DNA of 64,000 nt, taken from contig NZ_JAGQAZ010000001.1 of the NCBI RefSeq assembly GCF_024345375.1, positions 620,001 to 684,000 of the forward strand, in the 5' to 3' direction. Numbering within the stretch: the stretch's first letter is position 1; every line of letters begins with the position of its first letter. The notes beneath the pieces were generated by a model, which was not told the origin of the DNA, did not search any database, and saw only the letters and a list, made by a program, of their open reading frames with translations. This stretch comes from Cyanobium sp. WAJ14-Wanaka (lineage in GTDB: Bacteria > Cyanobacteriota > Cyanobacteriia > PCC-6307 > Cyanobiaceae). This document shows, piece after piece, positions 38,086 through 46,351 of the stretch. The position numbers were made by a program, and so were the translations under genes.

Positions 38086-39264
38086 TCAGGGCTTTTCAGG
38101 CACCAACTTCAGGGCCACCAGGGCCCGATCAATCCCCGCCAGATAGCTCCAGCTACCCCCATCTGGGGCCCAGCTGCGCTGCTCTAAACGATCTGCCAGC
38201 TCTGCAAGCTGCCCAGCCGAGCAGGGCACTGGAGCCTCGTAGTGGGCCGGCACCAGGCAGCTCACCCCATCAAGGTTGCCAAGTTCCCGCAGCCAGGCCA
38301 AAAGGGCGCCGCGGCAGCGGGGAAACACCAGCCGCTCAAGAACCGGCGCCACCTGGGGTGCCGCTTCGGGCCCCGGCACCAAATCCAGGAAGTCCTGCTG
38401 CCAATCGCTGCTCCAGCGAAATGGGTAAAGGCCAAAATAGCTGCGTGGGTTGCGTAGGTCAGGGCCAAAGGCCTGTCGCAAAACCTCGCCAAAACCAGCC
38501 ACCTCCAGGCTGCCGGGCCGCAGGTACGAGGCAAACAGCACCAGCCGCCGCCAACCCCTTTCTCGGGCCCCAGAGCCATCTACCAGGGGCTCGTCGCCCC
38601 GCTCCCTGGCATGGAACAGGAGGGGCGTGGGATCTGCCTCAAATAGGGCAGGTGGACAGGGGCCAATGGTCACCAGGGCATCGGTGACGAGCAATGCCCC
38701 ACTGGCTCGGTGCAGGCAGGCAACCTCAACGAATGAACCCAAACCAAGGTCCAGGGGGCCGAGGGTTCGCCAATCAAGTTGATCGCCATGGGGGTAGCCC
38801 TGCTCCCCCAACACCTGGGTACGCCCCCGGGGGAAGCCCAGCCATCCCATGGGTAGGCGCAGGGGGAAGCTCCACTGGTTAGGAGCCACCCAAACCGTGG
38901 CCTGGGGAAAGCGCCGGGCCATGGCTGGCACGGGAATTTTGTGCTCAAGCCCGGAAGCGGTTGGCAGCACGATCGTGCTCACCGGGCCAAAGCGCTCCTC
39001 AAGGGCTGCCAGGGCCGACAAGACCTCAGCCGTGGGCGGCACCGGCGCGTAGAGCAGCAGGCCCCGGTCGAGCCGCAGCACCGTCATCCGAATTGGCACG
39101 GCCACATAAAAAACGCCCTGGAGCTGCTCAAAGCTCCAAACCTGGCCAGGCACAATCTCCCGGACCAGGGTCCGCCGCAGCCCGTAGGGATAGAGGGGAA
39201 GCAGGGGCCACCAGGGCCAGGCCTGGCCTGGGGAGGAAGACACGGGGACGGAATCCGGAAGCAT
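38086..39264 (-). CDS. DUF4336 family protein (metallo-beta-lactamase-like)
   Basis: 392 residues. WPLLPLYPYGLRRTLVREIVPGQVWSFEQLQGVFYVAVPIRMTV is the typical opening of the DUF4336 family, which has a divergent metallo-hydrolase fold. GLEHKIPVPAMARRFPQATVWVAP follows the usual pattern, with a single histidine where the beta-lactamase fold has HxHxDH, so catalysis is uncertain. No signal peptide is seen. The NRAMP gene diverges 67 bases away. Confidence 0.8.
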   Translation of the reverse strand: MLPDSVPVSSSPGQAWPWWPLLPLYPYGLRRTLVREIVPGQVWSFEQLQGVFYVAVPIRMTVLRLDRGLLLYAPVPPTAEVLSALAALEERFGPVSTIVLPTASGLEHKIPVPAMARRFPQATVWVAPNQWSFPLRLPMGWLGFPRGRTQVLGEQGYPHGDQLDWRTLGPLDLGLGSFVEVACLHRASGALLVTDALVTIGPCPPALFEADPTPLLFHARERGDEPLVDGSGARERGWRRLVLFASYLRPGSLEVAGFGEVLRQAFGPDLRNPRSYFGLYPFRWSSDWQQDFLDLVPGPEAAPQVAPVLERLVFPRCRGALLAWLRELGNLDGVSCLVPAHYEAPVPCSAGQLAELADRLEQRSWAPDGGSWSYLAGIDRALVALKLVPEKP

Positions 39265-39331
39265 CGCTGGGCCAGCATCGCCGAAGGGGGTTACCTAACC
39301 TCAGCGATCAAGACCATGCGATCCCCTGATC

Positions 39332-40657
39332 GTGCACCTGCCACCAAGCCGAGCCGATCAGACGGGGCAGCGCCGGGCACTATCAGTGTGGATTCCTGCC
39401 AATGGATCTGCCCTTTCCACCTTTTTAAGGGTTCTTGGGCCCGGGTATCTGGTGGCGGTGGGCTACATGGACCCAGGCAACTGGGCCACCGACCTGGCGG
39501 CGGGCTCCCAGTTTGGCTACTCCCTGCTCTGGGTGGTTGGCATCTCGAGCCTGATGGCCATGCTTTTGCAGTCGCTCTGCTGCCGACTTGGGATTGCCTC
39601 CGGACTCGACCTGGCCGAGGCCTGCGCCAAACACCTACCCGAGCAAATGCGCCTACCCCTTTGGGTGCTGGCGGAATTGGCGATCGTCGCCTGCGACCTG
39701 GCCGAACTTGTGGGCAGTGCCATTGCCCTGCAGTTACTGGTTGGGCTCCCCCTGCCCTGGGGCGTGGCCCTTACTGCCCTAGACACCCTGCTATTACTGC
39801 TTTTACAGCGGTGGGGAGTGCGACACCTAGAGGCGATTGTGATCGCCCTTGTGGTCCTAGTTGGGAGCTGCTTTGCCGTTGAACTGGTGTTACTGCAACC
39901 GAATTGGACAGCTGTTGCCCAGGGCTTTATTCCCCAGATAGACCAACTACGGGGAGGTCAGCAGTGGTTTTTAGCTGCAGGGATTGTGGGGGCCACGGTG
40001 ATGCCCCACAACCTCTATTTGCATTCATCGTTGGTTAAGTCTCGGGTGTGGGAAAAACAGCCGGGCGTACGACAACTAGCCCTGCGCTTCAGCACCCTCG
40101 ATGCCCTTATCGCCCTCAGCCTGGCCTTTGTGGTGAATGCGGCCATCCTGGTGCTGGCTGGGGGCAGTTTCTACGGCCGCTTTGAAAATCCTATTAGCGA
40201 CCTGGGCCAGGCCTATCACCTGCTTACACCTGTGCTGGGCACCTCCCTGGCCAGCCTGTTATTTGGTATTGCGCTCCTGGCCGCAGGGCAAAGCTCCACG
40301 ATTACTGCCACCTTGGCTGGCCAAGTGGTGATGGAGGGCTTCCTCAATTTGCGACTACCGGATTGGCAACGTCGACTGCTTACCAGGGGATTGGCCCTTA
40401 TACCGGCCATGGTGACCGTAATAGTGCTGGGGGATATGGGGATCAACAAACTGTTGGTGCTCAGCCAGGTGCTATTGAGTCTGCAGCTGCCATTCGCTGC
40501 CATTCCCCTGGTATGGATCTGCAGCAGGCCTGAAATCATGGGTGATTTGGTAGCCCCTCGCTGGTTACAAATTCTTGGCTGGCTGAGTGCAGGCCTGATC
40601 GTTGTGATCAATGCTGCCCTACTAATTTCAACTGGATCGGCGGCTATCGGGCACTAA
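39332..40657 (+). CDS. mntH: NRAMP-family divalent metal transporter (Mn/Fe)
   Basis: 441 residues with about 11 membrane helices. Substrate-site motifs are GYMDPGNWATDL in helix 1 (DPGN) and GATVMPHNLYLHSSLV in helix 6 (MPH), the pair that coordinates Mn(II) or Fe(II) in NRAMP structures. Proton-coupled uptake into the cytoplasm is the family role; for a phototroph, manganese for photosystem II is the obvious use, though preference cannot be read. The start is GTG 39332. It is followed by an AT-rich spacer with a short tandem repeat. Confidence 0.93.
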   Translation: MHLPPSRADQTGQRRALSVWIPANGSALSTFLRVLGPGYLVAVGYMDPGNWATDLAAGSQFGYSLLWVVGISSLMAMLLQSLCCRLGIASGLDLAEACAKHLPEQMRLPLWVLAELAIVACDLAELVGSAIALQLLVGLPLPWGVALTALDTLLLLLLQRWGVRHLEAIVIALVVLVGSCFAVELVLLQPNWTAVAQGFIPQIDQLRGGQQWFLAAGIVGATVMPHNLYLHSSLVKSRVWEKQPGVRQLALRFSTLDALIALSLAFVVNAAILVLAGGSFYGRFENPISDLGQAYHLLTPVLGTSLASLLFGIALLAAGQSSTITATLAGQVVMEGFLNLRLPDWQRRLLTRGLALIPAMVTVIVLGDMGINKLLVLSQVLLSLQLPFAAIPLVWICSRPEIMGDLVAPRWLQILGWLSAGLIVVINAALLISTGSAAIGH

Positions 40658-40706
40658 AAACTGGAGAAGTCGAGACTGAACAGAAAAGCTTTAAAAAACA
40701 ATTTTA

Positions 40707-40780
40707 AAATGGCAAGTTCTTAAACGGCAAGATTCAAAATGGTAAAGGGTATAAACGGAATCAACAGAATGCCAAAAACG
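40707..40780. repeat. Degenerate 15-base tandem repeat in AT-rich spacer
   Basis: Units AAAATGGCAAG, TAAACGGCAAG, AAAATGGTAAA, TAAACGGAATC and a weaker AGAATGCCAAA recur, with the GG (GC in the last) at 40711, 40726, 40741, 40757 and 40771, a 15-16 base period. The 205-base spacer between the NRAMP gene and the next gene is far more AT-rich than its surroundings. There is no open frame across it. Confidence 0.5.
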
Positions 40781-40862
40781 ACCCATCTTGCTGCCAAGTT
40801 TTAGGAACTTTGCAAAACAACTAGTATGGACATGAAAAAGCTGCTGATTTTGGTAAAGCCCG

Positions 40863-41411
40863 ATGCCCCGGCGCCACCGACCCAGCCCCAGCGCCGACCC
40901 CGGCCTGCTGCTTCCGCCCCTGAGCCAGCGCCAAAGACTCTGGATCGACCAGTGGTTGGCCCAGCTGGAAGCAACTCCCGATTGGAGCGGTCGAATGCCG
41001 GTTGCCCTGCTGGATCGCTGCTGGCTGCAGCTACGCGCCGTACCGGTGGAGCGGCTTGCCGCCGTGTTGCCCCCCGACAGCAGTGCTGACGCACCGGAGC
41101 TTGTGCGCTATCGCGAACTGATAGCCGCCGGGCTGAATCCCTGGACAGCCCAACTGCAGTGCTGGCAAGACTTTGGCCAGCCCGCCTGCCAGCAAGCCCA
41201 ACAACGCTTTTGGTCGCTCCAGGACCAGGGCAACAACCAGTGGACCCTGCAGCGCTATCTCGAGCTAATCGAAACCTATCGGGGCCTCTGGAAAGGATCT
41301 TCGCCCCGCCAACTCCCCTTGCTCGTACTGGCGCGGGCCGGTCAAAACGAGGCCCATCAACTCCTCTGGATCGGGCCCGGCGGACCGCCAATGCGGCACA
41401 CTTGCCTTTAG
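40863..41411 (+). CDS. Conserved hypothetical protein
   Basis: 182 residues, soluble, mostly helical and rich in Trp and Gln (QRQRLWIDQWLAQLEATPDW, WTAQLQCWQDFGQPACQQA, QRFWSLQDQGNNQWTLQRYL). I recognise no domain. The plus frame is preferred over the opposing minus ORF because its composition is protein-like while the minus one is Arg/Ser/Gly-rich. A shorter ORF from 40826 overlaps it in another frame and is probably not real. Confidence 0.6.
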   Translation: MPRRHRPSPSADPGLLLPPLSQRQRLWIDQWLAQLEATPDWSGRMPVALLDRCWLQLRAVPVERLAAVLPPDSSADAPELVRYRELIAAGLNPWTAQLQCWQDFGQPACQQAQQRFWSLQDQGNNQWTLQRYLELIETYRGLWKGSSPRQLPLLVLARAGQNEAHQLLWIGPGGPPMRHTCL

Positions 41412-41427
41412 TTACAAGCCTGCGGCA

Positions 41428-42015
41428 ATGGCCGAAGACAACGCTGCACCCCGTCAAGAAAATCCTGCCCGTGGCGGCAGGCCTGGAGGTAATCGGGAAC
41501 CAGGTGGTTTCCGCATTCGCCTCAGCGACAACGAGATGCGGGCTGCCCGGGCCGTGCAAGAGGCGTTCCAACTGCGCTCCACCGTGGCCGCCCTTGGCCT
41601 CTCGATTCGCACTGTTGCCCAGCTAATTGAGGAGGGCAAGCTCGACGAACTAGTCGCCCAGCAGCGCTCCCAGGCCGGCCCTAGTCGCGATGGCGATGAC
41701 CGCAGCCGCGACAACAGGGGCCCCCGTGACGAGCGCCGGGGCCGGGATGAGCGACCGAACCAGGGCGGCGACAGAACCCCCAAGGCCAATCCCTTTGCCA
41801 GGCCCACCAAGCCGGCAGCTCCCGTTGCCGCAGCAGTTGAGGAAAGCGAAGTTACCGAAACTGAAGTTACCGAAACTGAAGTTGCTGAGACTGAAGTTGC
41901 TGAGACTGAAGTTGCTGAGACTGAAGTTGCCGAGAACGCACCAGAAGTCGACACCCAGACCCCCATCTCAGAAGAAACAACAGCTTCAGAAGAAACAGCC
42001 CCTGCTGAAGCCTGA
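41428..42015 (+). CDS. Hypothetical protein: conserved helical N-domain plus disordered repeat tail
   Basis: 195 residues. Residues 28-70 (FRIRLSDNEMRAARAVQEAF, LRSTVAALGLSIRTVAQLI) look like a folded helical domain and I recall it as conserved in marine Synechococcus. After that come a charged stretch (RDGDDRSRDNRGPRDERRGR) and an acidic tail with six EVTET/EVAET pentapeptides. The tail is almost certainly disordered. trpS starts 5 bases after the stop. Function unknown. Confidence 0.7.
   Translation: MAEDNAAPRQENPARGGRPGGNREPGGFRIRLSDNEMRAARAVQEAFQLRSTVAALGLSIRTVAQLIEEGKLDELVAQQRSQAGPSRDGDDRSRDNRGPRDERRGRDERPNQGGDRTPKANPFARPTKPAAPVAAAVEESEVTETEVTETEVAETEVAETEVAETEVAENAPEVDTQTPISEETTASEETAPAEA
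41848..41937 (+). repeat. Six tandem 15-base units coding EVTET/EVAET
   Basis: Consecutive copies of GAAGTTACCGAAACT and GAAGTTGCTGAGACT, six in all, the last degenerate. They are in frame, so copy number changes would lengthen or shorten the protein by five residues without frameshift. Confidence 0.9.
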
Positions 42016-42020
42016 TATCC

Positions 42021-43058
42021 ATGGCAAGGCCCAGGGTCCTTTCCGGAGTTCAACCCACCGGCGCCCTTCACCTGGGCAACTGGCTGGGTGCCATACGCAA
42101 TTGGGTCGATCTGCAGAAAAGCCATGAAACCTTTTTCTGTGTGGTGGATCTGCACGCGATCACCGTGCCCCATGATCCGGCCCAGCTAGCTGAAGACACC
42201 CTTAAAACGGCGGCCCTCTATCTGGCCTGCGGCATCGACCCGGAACTCTCCACCGTCTTTGTACAAAGCCAAGTGGGCGCCCACAGCGAGCTTTGCTGGC
42301 TGCTCAATTGCGTCACTCCGCTCAACTGGCTCGAGCGAATGATTCAGTTCAAGGAGAAGGCCGTGAAGCAGGGCGACCAGGTGTCGGTTGGGCTGCTCGA
42401 CTACCCGGTGCTGATGGCCGCCGACATCCTTCTCTATGGGGCTGATTTAGTTCCCGTTGGCGAAGACCAGAAACAACACCTGGAATTAGCACGCGACATT
42501 GCCCAGCAAAGGATCAACAGCCGCTTTGGCAAAAAGGACGAAACCGGCGAGCCGATACCCGTGCTCACCGTGCCCGAACCCCTAATTCTTAAGGCCGGGG
42601 CCAGGGTGATGAGCCTCACCGACGGCAATAGCAAGATGAGCAAAAGCGACCCGAATGAGGGATCGAGAATCAACCTGCTCGACCCCCCGGAGCTGATCGT
42701 CAAAAAGATCAAGCGTGCCAAAACCGATCCCACCATGGGGCTGGAATTTGGCAACCAGGAACGGCCCGAAGCGGAAAACCTGCTCAGCCTCTATGCCCTT
42801 TTGAGTGGCAAAGGCATGGAAGCTGCCGGCCAGGAATGTGCATCCATGGGTTGGGGCACCTTTAAGCCCCTGCTGGCCGAAGCCGCCGTAGAAGCGCTGA
42901 GGCCGGTGCAGCAGCTCTACGGGGAGTTGCGGGCGGATCCACGCCACCTCAACGATGTTTTGCGGCAGGGACAGGCCAGGGCTTCGGCCGTGGCCCAGGC
43001 CACCCTCGAGCGGGTGCGCCATGCCCTGGGGTTTCTCCCCGCCCCAACGGCCACCTAG
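42021..43058 (+). CDS. trpS: Tryptophanyl-tRNA synthetase
   Basis: A class I synthetase charging tRNA-Trp. The HIGH-like motif is SGVQPTGALHLGNWLGA and the KMSKS loop is LTDGNSKMSKSDPNEGS. FVQSQVGAHSELCWLLNC and YPVLMAADILLYGADLVPVG are family landmarks. 345 residues. It lies 5 bases after a repeat-containing hypothetical gene; its end overlaps the end of the convergent DUF2605 gene by 4 bases. Confidence 0.97.
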   Translation: MARPRVLSGVQPTGALHLGNWLGAIRNWVDLQKSHETFFCVVDLHAITVPHDPAQLAEDTLKTAALYLACGIDPELSTVFVQSQVGAHSELCWLLNCVTPLNWLERMIQFKEKAVKQGDQVSVGLLDYPVLMAADILLYGADLVPVGEDQKQHLELARDIAQQRINSRFGKKDETGEPIPVLTVPEPLILKAGARVMSLTDGNSKMSKSDPNEGSRINLLDPPELIVKKIKRAKTDPTMGLEFGNQERPEAENLLSLYALLSGKGMEAAGQECASMGWGTFKPLLAEAAVEALRPVQQLYGELRADPRHLNDVLRQGQARASAVAQATLERVRHALGFLPAPTAT

Positions 43059-43423
43059 GCAAAACCGGGAGGCTGGGGCAGGGGCTCCATCTCAGGCAGG
43101 GCCACACCGGCCCGCCTCAGGTTGGCCGAGAGCTGCCAGACCGAAAGCACCAATTGGTGCCAGGGGGCCAGGGTCGCCATCTCCAGGGCCATTGGTGCAG
43201 GGGTCGCCTGCCGCAGGCTGGTGGCAGCGGCCAATTCCCTGATGGCTAGCTCCAGCTTTTGGCGCAGCTCCTGGCGCTCCGCCATCCCCATCACCGCATC
43301 GGGGCAGGAATCCAACAACACCAGGCCCCGGCCAAACCAATTGCTGAAATCCGCCAGCAGGGAGCCCAATACCTGGTCGAGCAAAACCCCTGCTGGCTCA
43401 GGGGTGGGGGAGGGAAGGGCCAT
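43055..43423 (-). CDS. DUF2605 family protein
   Basis: 122 residues. LLDQVLGSLLADFSNWFGRGLVLLDSC, followed by helical LRQKLELAIRELAAATSLR and MATLAPWHQLVLSVWQLSANLRR, agrees with the cyanobacterial DUF2605 family as I remember it. No signal peptide or membrane helix. The function is unknown. It diverges from thrS with 55 bases between starts and overlaps trpS tail to tail. Confidence 0.75.
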   Translation of the reverse strand: MALPSPTPEPAGVLLDQVLGSLLADFSNWFGRGLVLLDSCPDAVMGMAERQELRQKLELAIRELAAATSLRQATPAPMALEMATLAPWHQLVLSVWQLSANLRRAGVALPEMEPLPQPPGFA

Positions 43424-43478
43424 CTTCCAAACCTAGGGCGCTAGGTAGGATCAAATCCCGACATATCGCCTGAATTTC

Positions 43479-45287
43479 GTGGCCGCGCCCGCAACCATTC
43501 CCGAGCCGGCCCCGATCGCCCTACCCAAAACCAGCGAGAGCGAGCAGCTACTTAGGATCCGCCACTCGATGAGCCATGTGATGGCCATGGCGGTGCAAAC
43601 CCTCCATCCCAAGGCCCAGGCCACCATTGGCCCCTGGACCGAAAACGGCTTCTATTACGACTTCGACAATCCCGAACCCTTCACCGATGCCGATCTCAAG
43701 GCCATCAAAAAGGAGATGGGCAAAATCATTGGGCGACGCTTGCCGCTCGATCGCATTGAGGTGAGCCGCAGCGAAGCAGAGCGCCGTATCCAGTCGCAGA
43801 ACGAGCCCTACAAGCTCGAAATCTTGGCGGGAATTCAGGAGCCCATCACCCTGTACACCCTTGGGGAGCAATGGTGGGATCTCTGTGCCGGCCCCCATGT
43901 GGCCAACACCAGTGAGCTGAACCCCAAGGCATTTGAACTTGAGAGCGTGGCCGGGGCCTACTGGCGTGGCGATGAAACCAAGGCCCAGTTGCAGCGCATC
44001 TACGGCACGGCCTGGGAAACGCCAGAGCAACTGGCCGAATACAAACGCCGCAAGGAAGAAGCTCTGCGCCGGGACCACCGCCGCCTCGGGGCCGACCTGG
44101 ATCTTTTTTCGATCGAGGATGGGGCCGGCGCCGGCCTGGTGTTTTGGCACCCCCGCGGCGCCAGGATGCGGCTATTAATCGAAGACTTTTGGCGCCAGGC
44201 CCATTTCGCCGACGACTACGAGTTGCTCTATACCCCCCACGTGGCTGATATCAGTTTATGGAAGACCTCCGGCCACCTCGATTTCTATAGCGAATCGATG
44301 TTTGGGCCGATGCAGGTTGACGAAAGGGAATATCAGCTCAAACCAATGAACTGCCCTTTCCATGTGCTCACCTACGCCAGCACCCTGCGGAGTTACAGGG
44401 AGTTGCCAATTCGCTGGGCAGAACTGGGCACGGTCTATCGCTACGAAAGGCCTGGGGTGATGCATGGCCTGATGCGAGTGCGGGGCTTCACCCAAGACGA
44501 TGCCCACGTGTTCTGTCTGCCCAACCAAATCGGCGATGAAATCCTGCGGGTTCTCAATCTCACCGAAACAATCCTGAGCACGTTTGATTTCATAAATTAC
44601 GAAATCAATCTCTCCACCAGGCCAGAAAAGTCGATCGGTGAAGATGCTGTCTGGGAACTGGCGACCAATGGCCTAATCGAAGCCCTGGATCGCAAGGGCT
44701 GGGCCTACAAAATCGACGAGGGGGGTGGGGCCTTCTACGGACCCAAGATCGACCTCAAAATAGAAGATGCCATTGGTCGGATGTGGCAATGCTCCACCAT
44801 CCAGCTCGATTTCAACCTGCCTGAGCGCTTTGACCTCGAATATGTGGCAGCCGATGGATCAAGGCAGCGTCCCATCATGATTCACAGGGCCATCTTCGGC
44901 TCCCTGGAGAGATTTTTCGGGATCATGACCGAAAACTACGCCGGTGATTTTCCCTTTTGGCTTGCCCCCGAGCAAATCCGCCTATTGCCCGTCACCGATG
45001 AGGTGATGCCCTACGCCGAAACGGTTCTTACAGACCTTAAGGCAGCTGGAATTCGGGCCACCATTGATCGCAGTGGCGAAAGACTGGGCAAATTAATTCG
45101 CAACGGCGAACAGATGAAAATCCCCGTTCTCGGGGTCATTGGCGGCCAGGAAGCCGAGAACAAAACCCTCAGCCTGCGCAGCCGCAGGGATGGGGATTTG
45201 GGAGCCCTAGACCTCAGCACCGTGGCAGAGGCAGCCCGCCAGGCCAACGGCCAGCGCGCCGCCAGCCTGGGCCTTAAGCCGGCATGA
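43479..45287 (+). CDS. thrS: Threonyl-tRNA synthetase without TGS domain
   Basis: A class II synthetase, 602 residues from GTG 43479. It starts directly at the editing domain: RHSMSHVMAM (the two histidines of HxxxH) and DLCAGPHVANT (Cys and His) are kept, so mischarged Ser-tRNA(Thr) should still be cleared. Catalytic motifs MNCPFHVL, GTVYRYERPGVMHGLMRVRG and HRAIFGSLERF follow, then the anticodon-binding domain. The N-terminal TGS domain of E. coli ThrRS is absent and replaced by about 25 Pro/Ala-rich residues. glk overlaps its stop by 4 bases (ATGA). Confidence 0.97.
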   Translation: MAAPATIPEPAPIALPKTSESEQLLRIRHSMSHVMAMAVQTLHPKAQATIGPWTENGFYYDFDNPEPFTDADLKAIKKEMGKIIGRRLPLDRIEVSRSEAERRIQSQNEPYKLEILAGIQEPITLYTLGEQWWDLCAGPHVANTSELNPKAFELESVAGAYWRGDETKAQLQRIYGTAWETPEQLAEYKRRKEEALRRDHRRLGADLDLFSIEDGAGAGLVFWHPRGARMRLLIEDFWRQAHFADDYELLYTPHVADISLWKTSGHLDFYSESMFGPMQVDEREYQLKPMNCPFHVLTYASTLRSYRELPIRWAELGTVYRYERPGVMHGLMRVRGFTQDDAHVFCLPNQIGDEILRVLNLTETILSTFDFINYEINLSTRPEKSIGEDAVWELATNGLIEALDRKGWAYKIDEGGGAFYGPKIDLKIEDAIGRMWQCSTIQLDFNLPERFDLEYVAADGSRQRPIMIHRAIFGSLERFFGIMTENYAGDFPFWLAPEQIRLLPVTDEVMPYAETVLTDLKAAGIRATIDRSGERLGKLIRNGEQMKIPVLGVIGGQEAENKTLSLRSRRDGDLGALDLSTVAEAARQANGQRAASLGLKPA

Positions 45288-46300
45288 GTTTGCCGATGCC
45301 AGAACTAAAATGTGAAGGCAAGGGCATTGTCTTGGCCGGCGACATCGGTGGCACCAAAACCCTGCTGGCCCTCTATCGCAGCTCCACACTTGAGCTAATT
45401 CGCTCCCAGCACTACCACTCAGGCGAATGGGCCGACCTCGCCCCCATGGTGGAGGCCTTCCTGGGCGGCGACCAAGCGGAGGCAGCCTGTTTTGCTGTGG
45501 CAGGTCCGGTGGCTAAGGGCCAGGCCCAGCTCACCAACCTGTCGTGGAAATTGGACCAGGACCAACTTGCCAAGCAGCTGGGTATTGGCCAGCTCGAATT
45601 GGTCAATGATTTCGCCGTATTGATCTACGGCCTACCCCATCTCAGGGATGACCAGCGGGCCCAAATCCGCTCCGGCAAGCCCAATTCCCGGGCCCCATTA
45701 ATGGTGATCGGCGCAGGCACCGGCCTGGGCGTGGCCTTCGGGGTGCAAACCGCATCTGGCCTGGTGGCGATGGCCAGCGAGGCTTCCCATGGGGAGTTCG
45801 CCCCCCGAACCCAGGCTGAGTGGGAACTAAAGCAATGGCTTACCAGCGAATTTTCACTGCCACGCATCTCCACCGAGAGGGTTGTTAGCGGCACTGGTCT
45901 GGGCCTGTTGGCCCGTTGGTTGCTCGCAACCCAAGCGGAACCCGACCACCCGCTCCAGCTGGTGGCCGCCGATCCCGACAGCGACCTGCCGGCCCAGGTG
46001 GCCAAACAGGCCGCCCTAGGCAACCCCCTAGCCCGCCAAGCCCTCGACCACTGGATTGATCTCTACGGCAGTGTCTGTGGTGATCTGGCCCTGGCAACTC
46101 TCTGCCAAGGGGGCATCTGGCTGGCCGGAGGAACCGCGGGCAAGCTGCTCAGCGAATTGCAGGCGGGTGGCTTTGAACGGGGCTTCCTCTCCAAGGGCAG
46201 GCTGGCGGCCGTCCTCGAAAGCATTCCTATTACGGCCGTGATCGATCCGACCATCGGCCAGTTCAGTGCGGCCTGCAGGGCCCGGATGCTGGCGGCCTAG
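45284..46300 (+). CDS. glk: Glucokinase (Glk, hexokinase-like fold, non-ROK)
   Basis: ATP-dependent glucose phosphorylation. The phosphate-1 motif is VLAGDIGGTKTLLALY; FAVAGPVAKGQAQLTNLSWKLD and VIGAGTGLGVAF are typical of bacterial Glk, and LASSG-like segments are replaced by EASHGEFAPRTQAE. 338 residues. It overlaps the thrS stop by 4 bases, so it is translated from the same message. A second, unrelated ROK kinase is at 55.7 kb. Confidence 0.94.
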   Translation: MSLPMPELKCEGKGIVLAGDIGGTKTLLALYRSSTLELIRSQHYHSGEWADLAPMVEAFLGGDQAEAACFAVAGPVAKGQAQLTNLSWKLDQDQLAKQLGIGQLELVNDFAVLIYGLPHLRDDQRAQIRSGKPNSRAPLMVIGAGTGLGVAFGVQTASGLVAMASEASHGEFAPRTQAEWELKQWLTSEFSLPRISTERVVSGTGLGLLARWLLATQAEPDHPLQLVAADPDSDLPAQVAKQAALGNPLARQALDHWIDLYGSVCGDLALATLCQGGIWLAGGTAGKLLSELQAGGFERGFLSKGRLAAVLESIPITAVIDPTIGQFSAACRARMLAA

Positions 46301-46334
46301 GCCAGGCCGATCCTGGTGGCCTGAGACACTGGAG

Positions 46335-46351
46335 CTAGTAGTAGTTACTAG
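46335..46351 (+). promoter_or_regulatory. Inverted repeat directly before thrB start
   Basis: CTAGTA - GTAGT - TACTAG, an exact 6-base inverted repeat with 5-base spacer whose last base adjoins the thrB ATG. It could be an operator or a hairpin that hides the start; function is unproven. No Shine-Dalgarno-like sequence is seen in its place. Confidence 0.4.

Noticed and set aside
40826-41089. 87-codon plus-strand frame overlapping the gene at 40863
   Set aside because: It becomes low complexity after about 13 codons and overlaps the longer, more plausible frame.
40801-41571. 256-codon minus-strand frame over the hypothetical gene at 40863
   Set aside because: Composition is Arg/Ala/Gly-rich; the plus frame is more protein-like and matches the strand of its neighbours.
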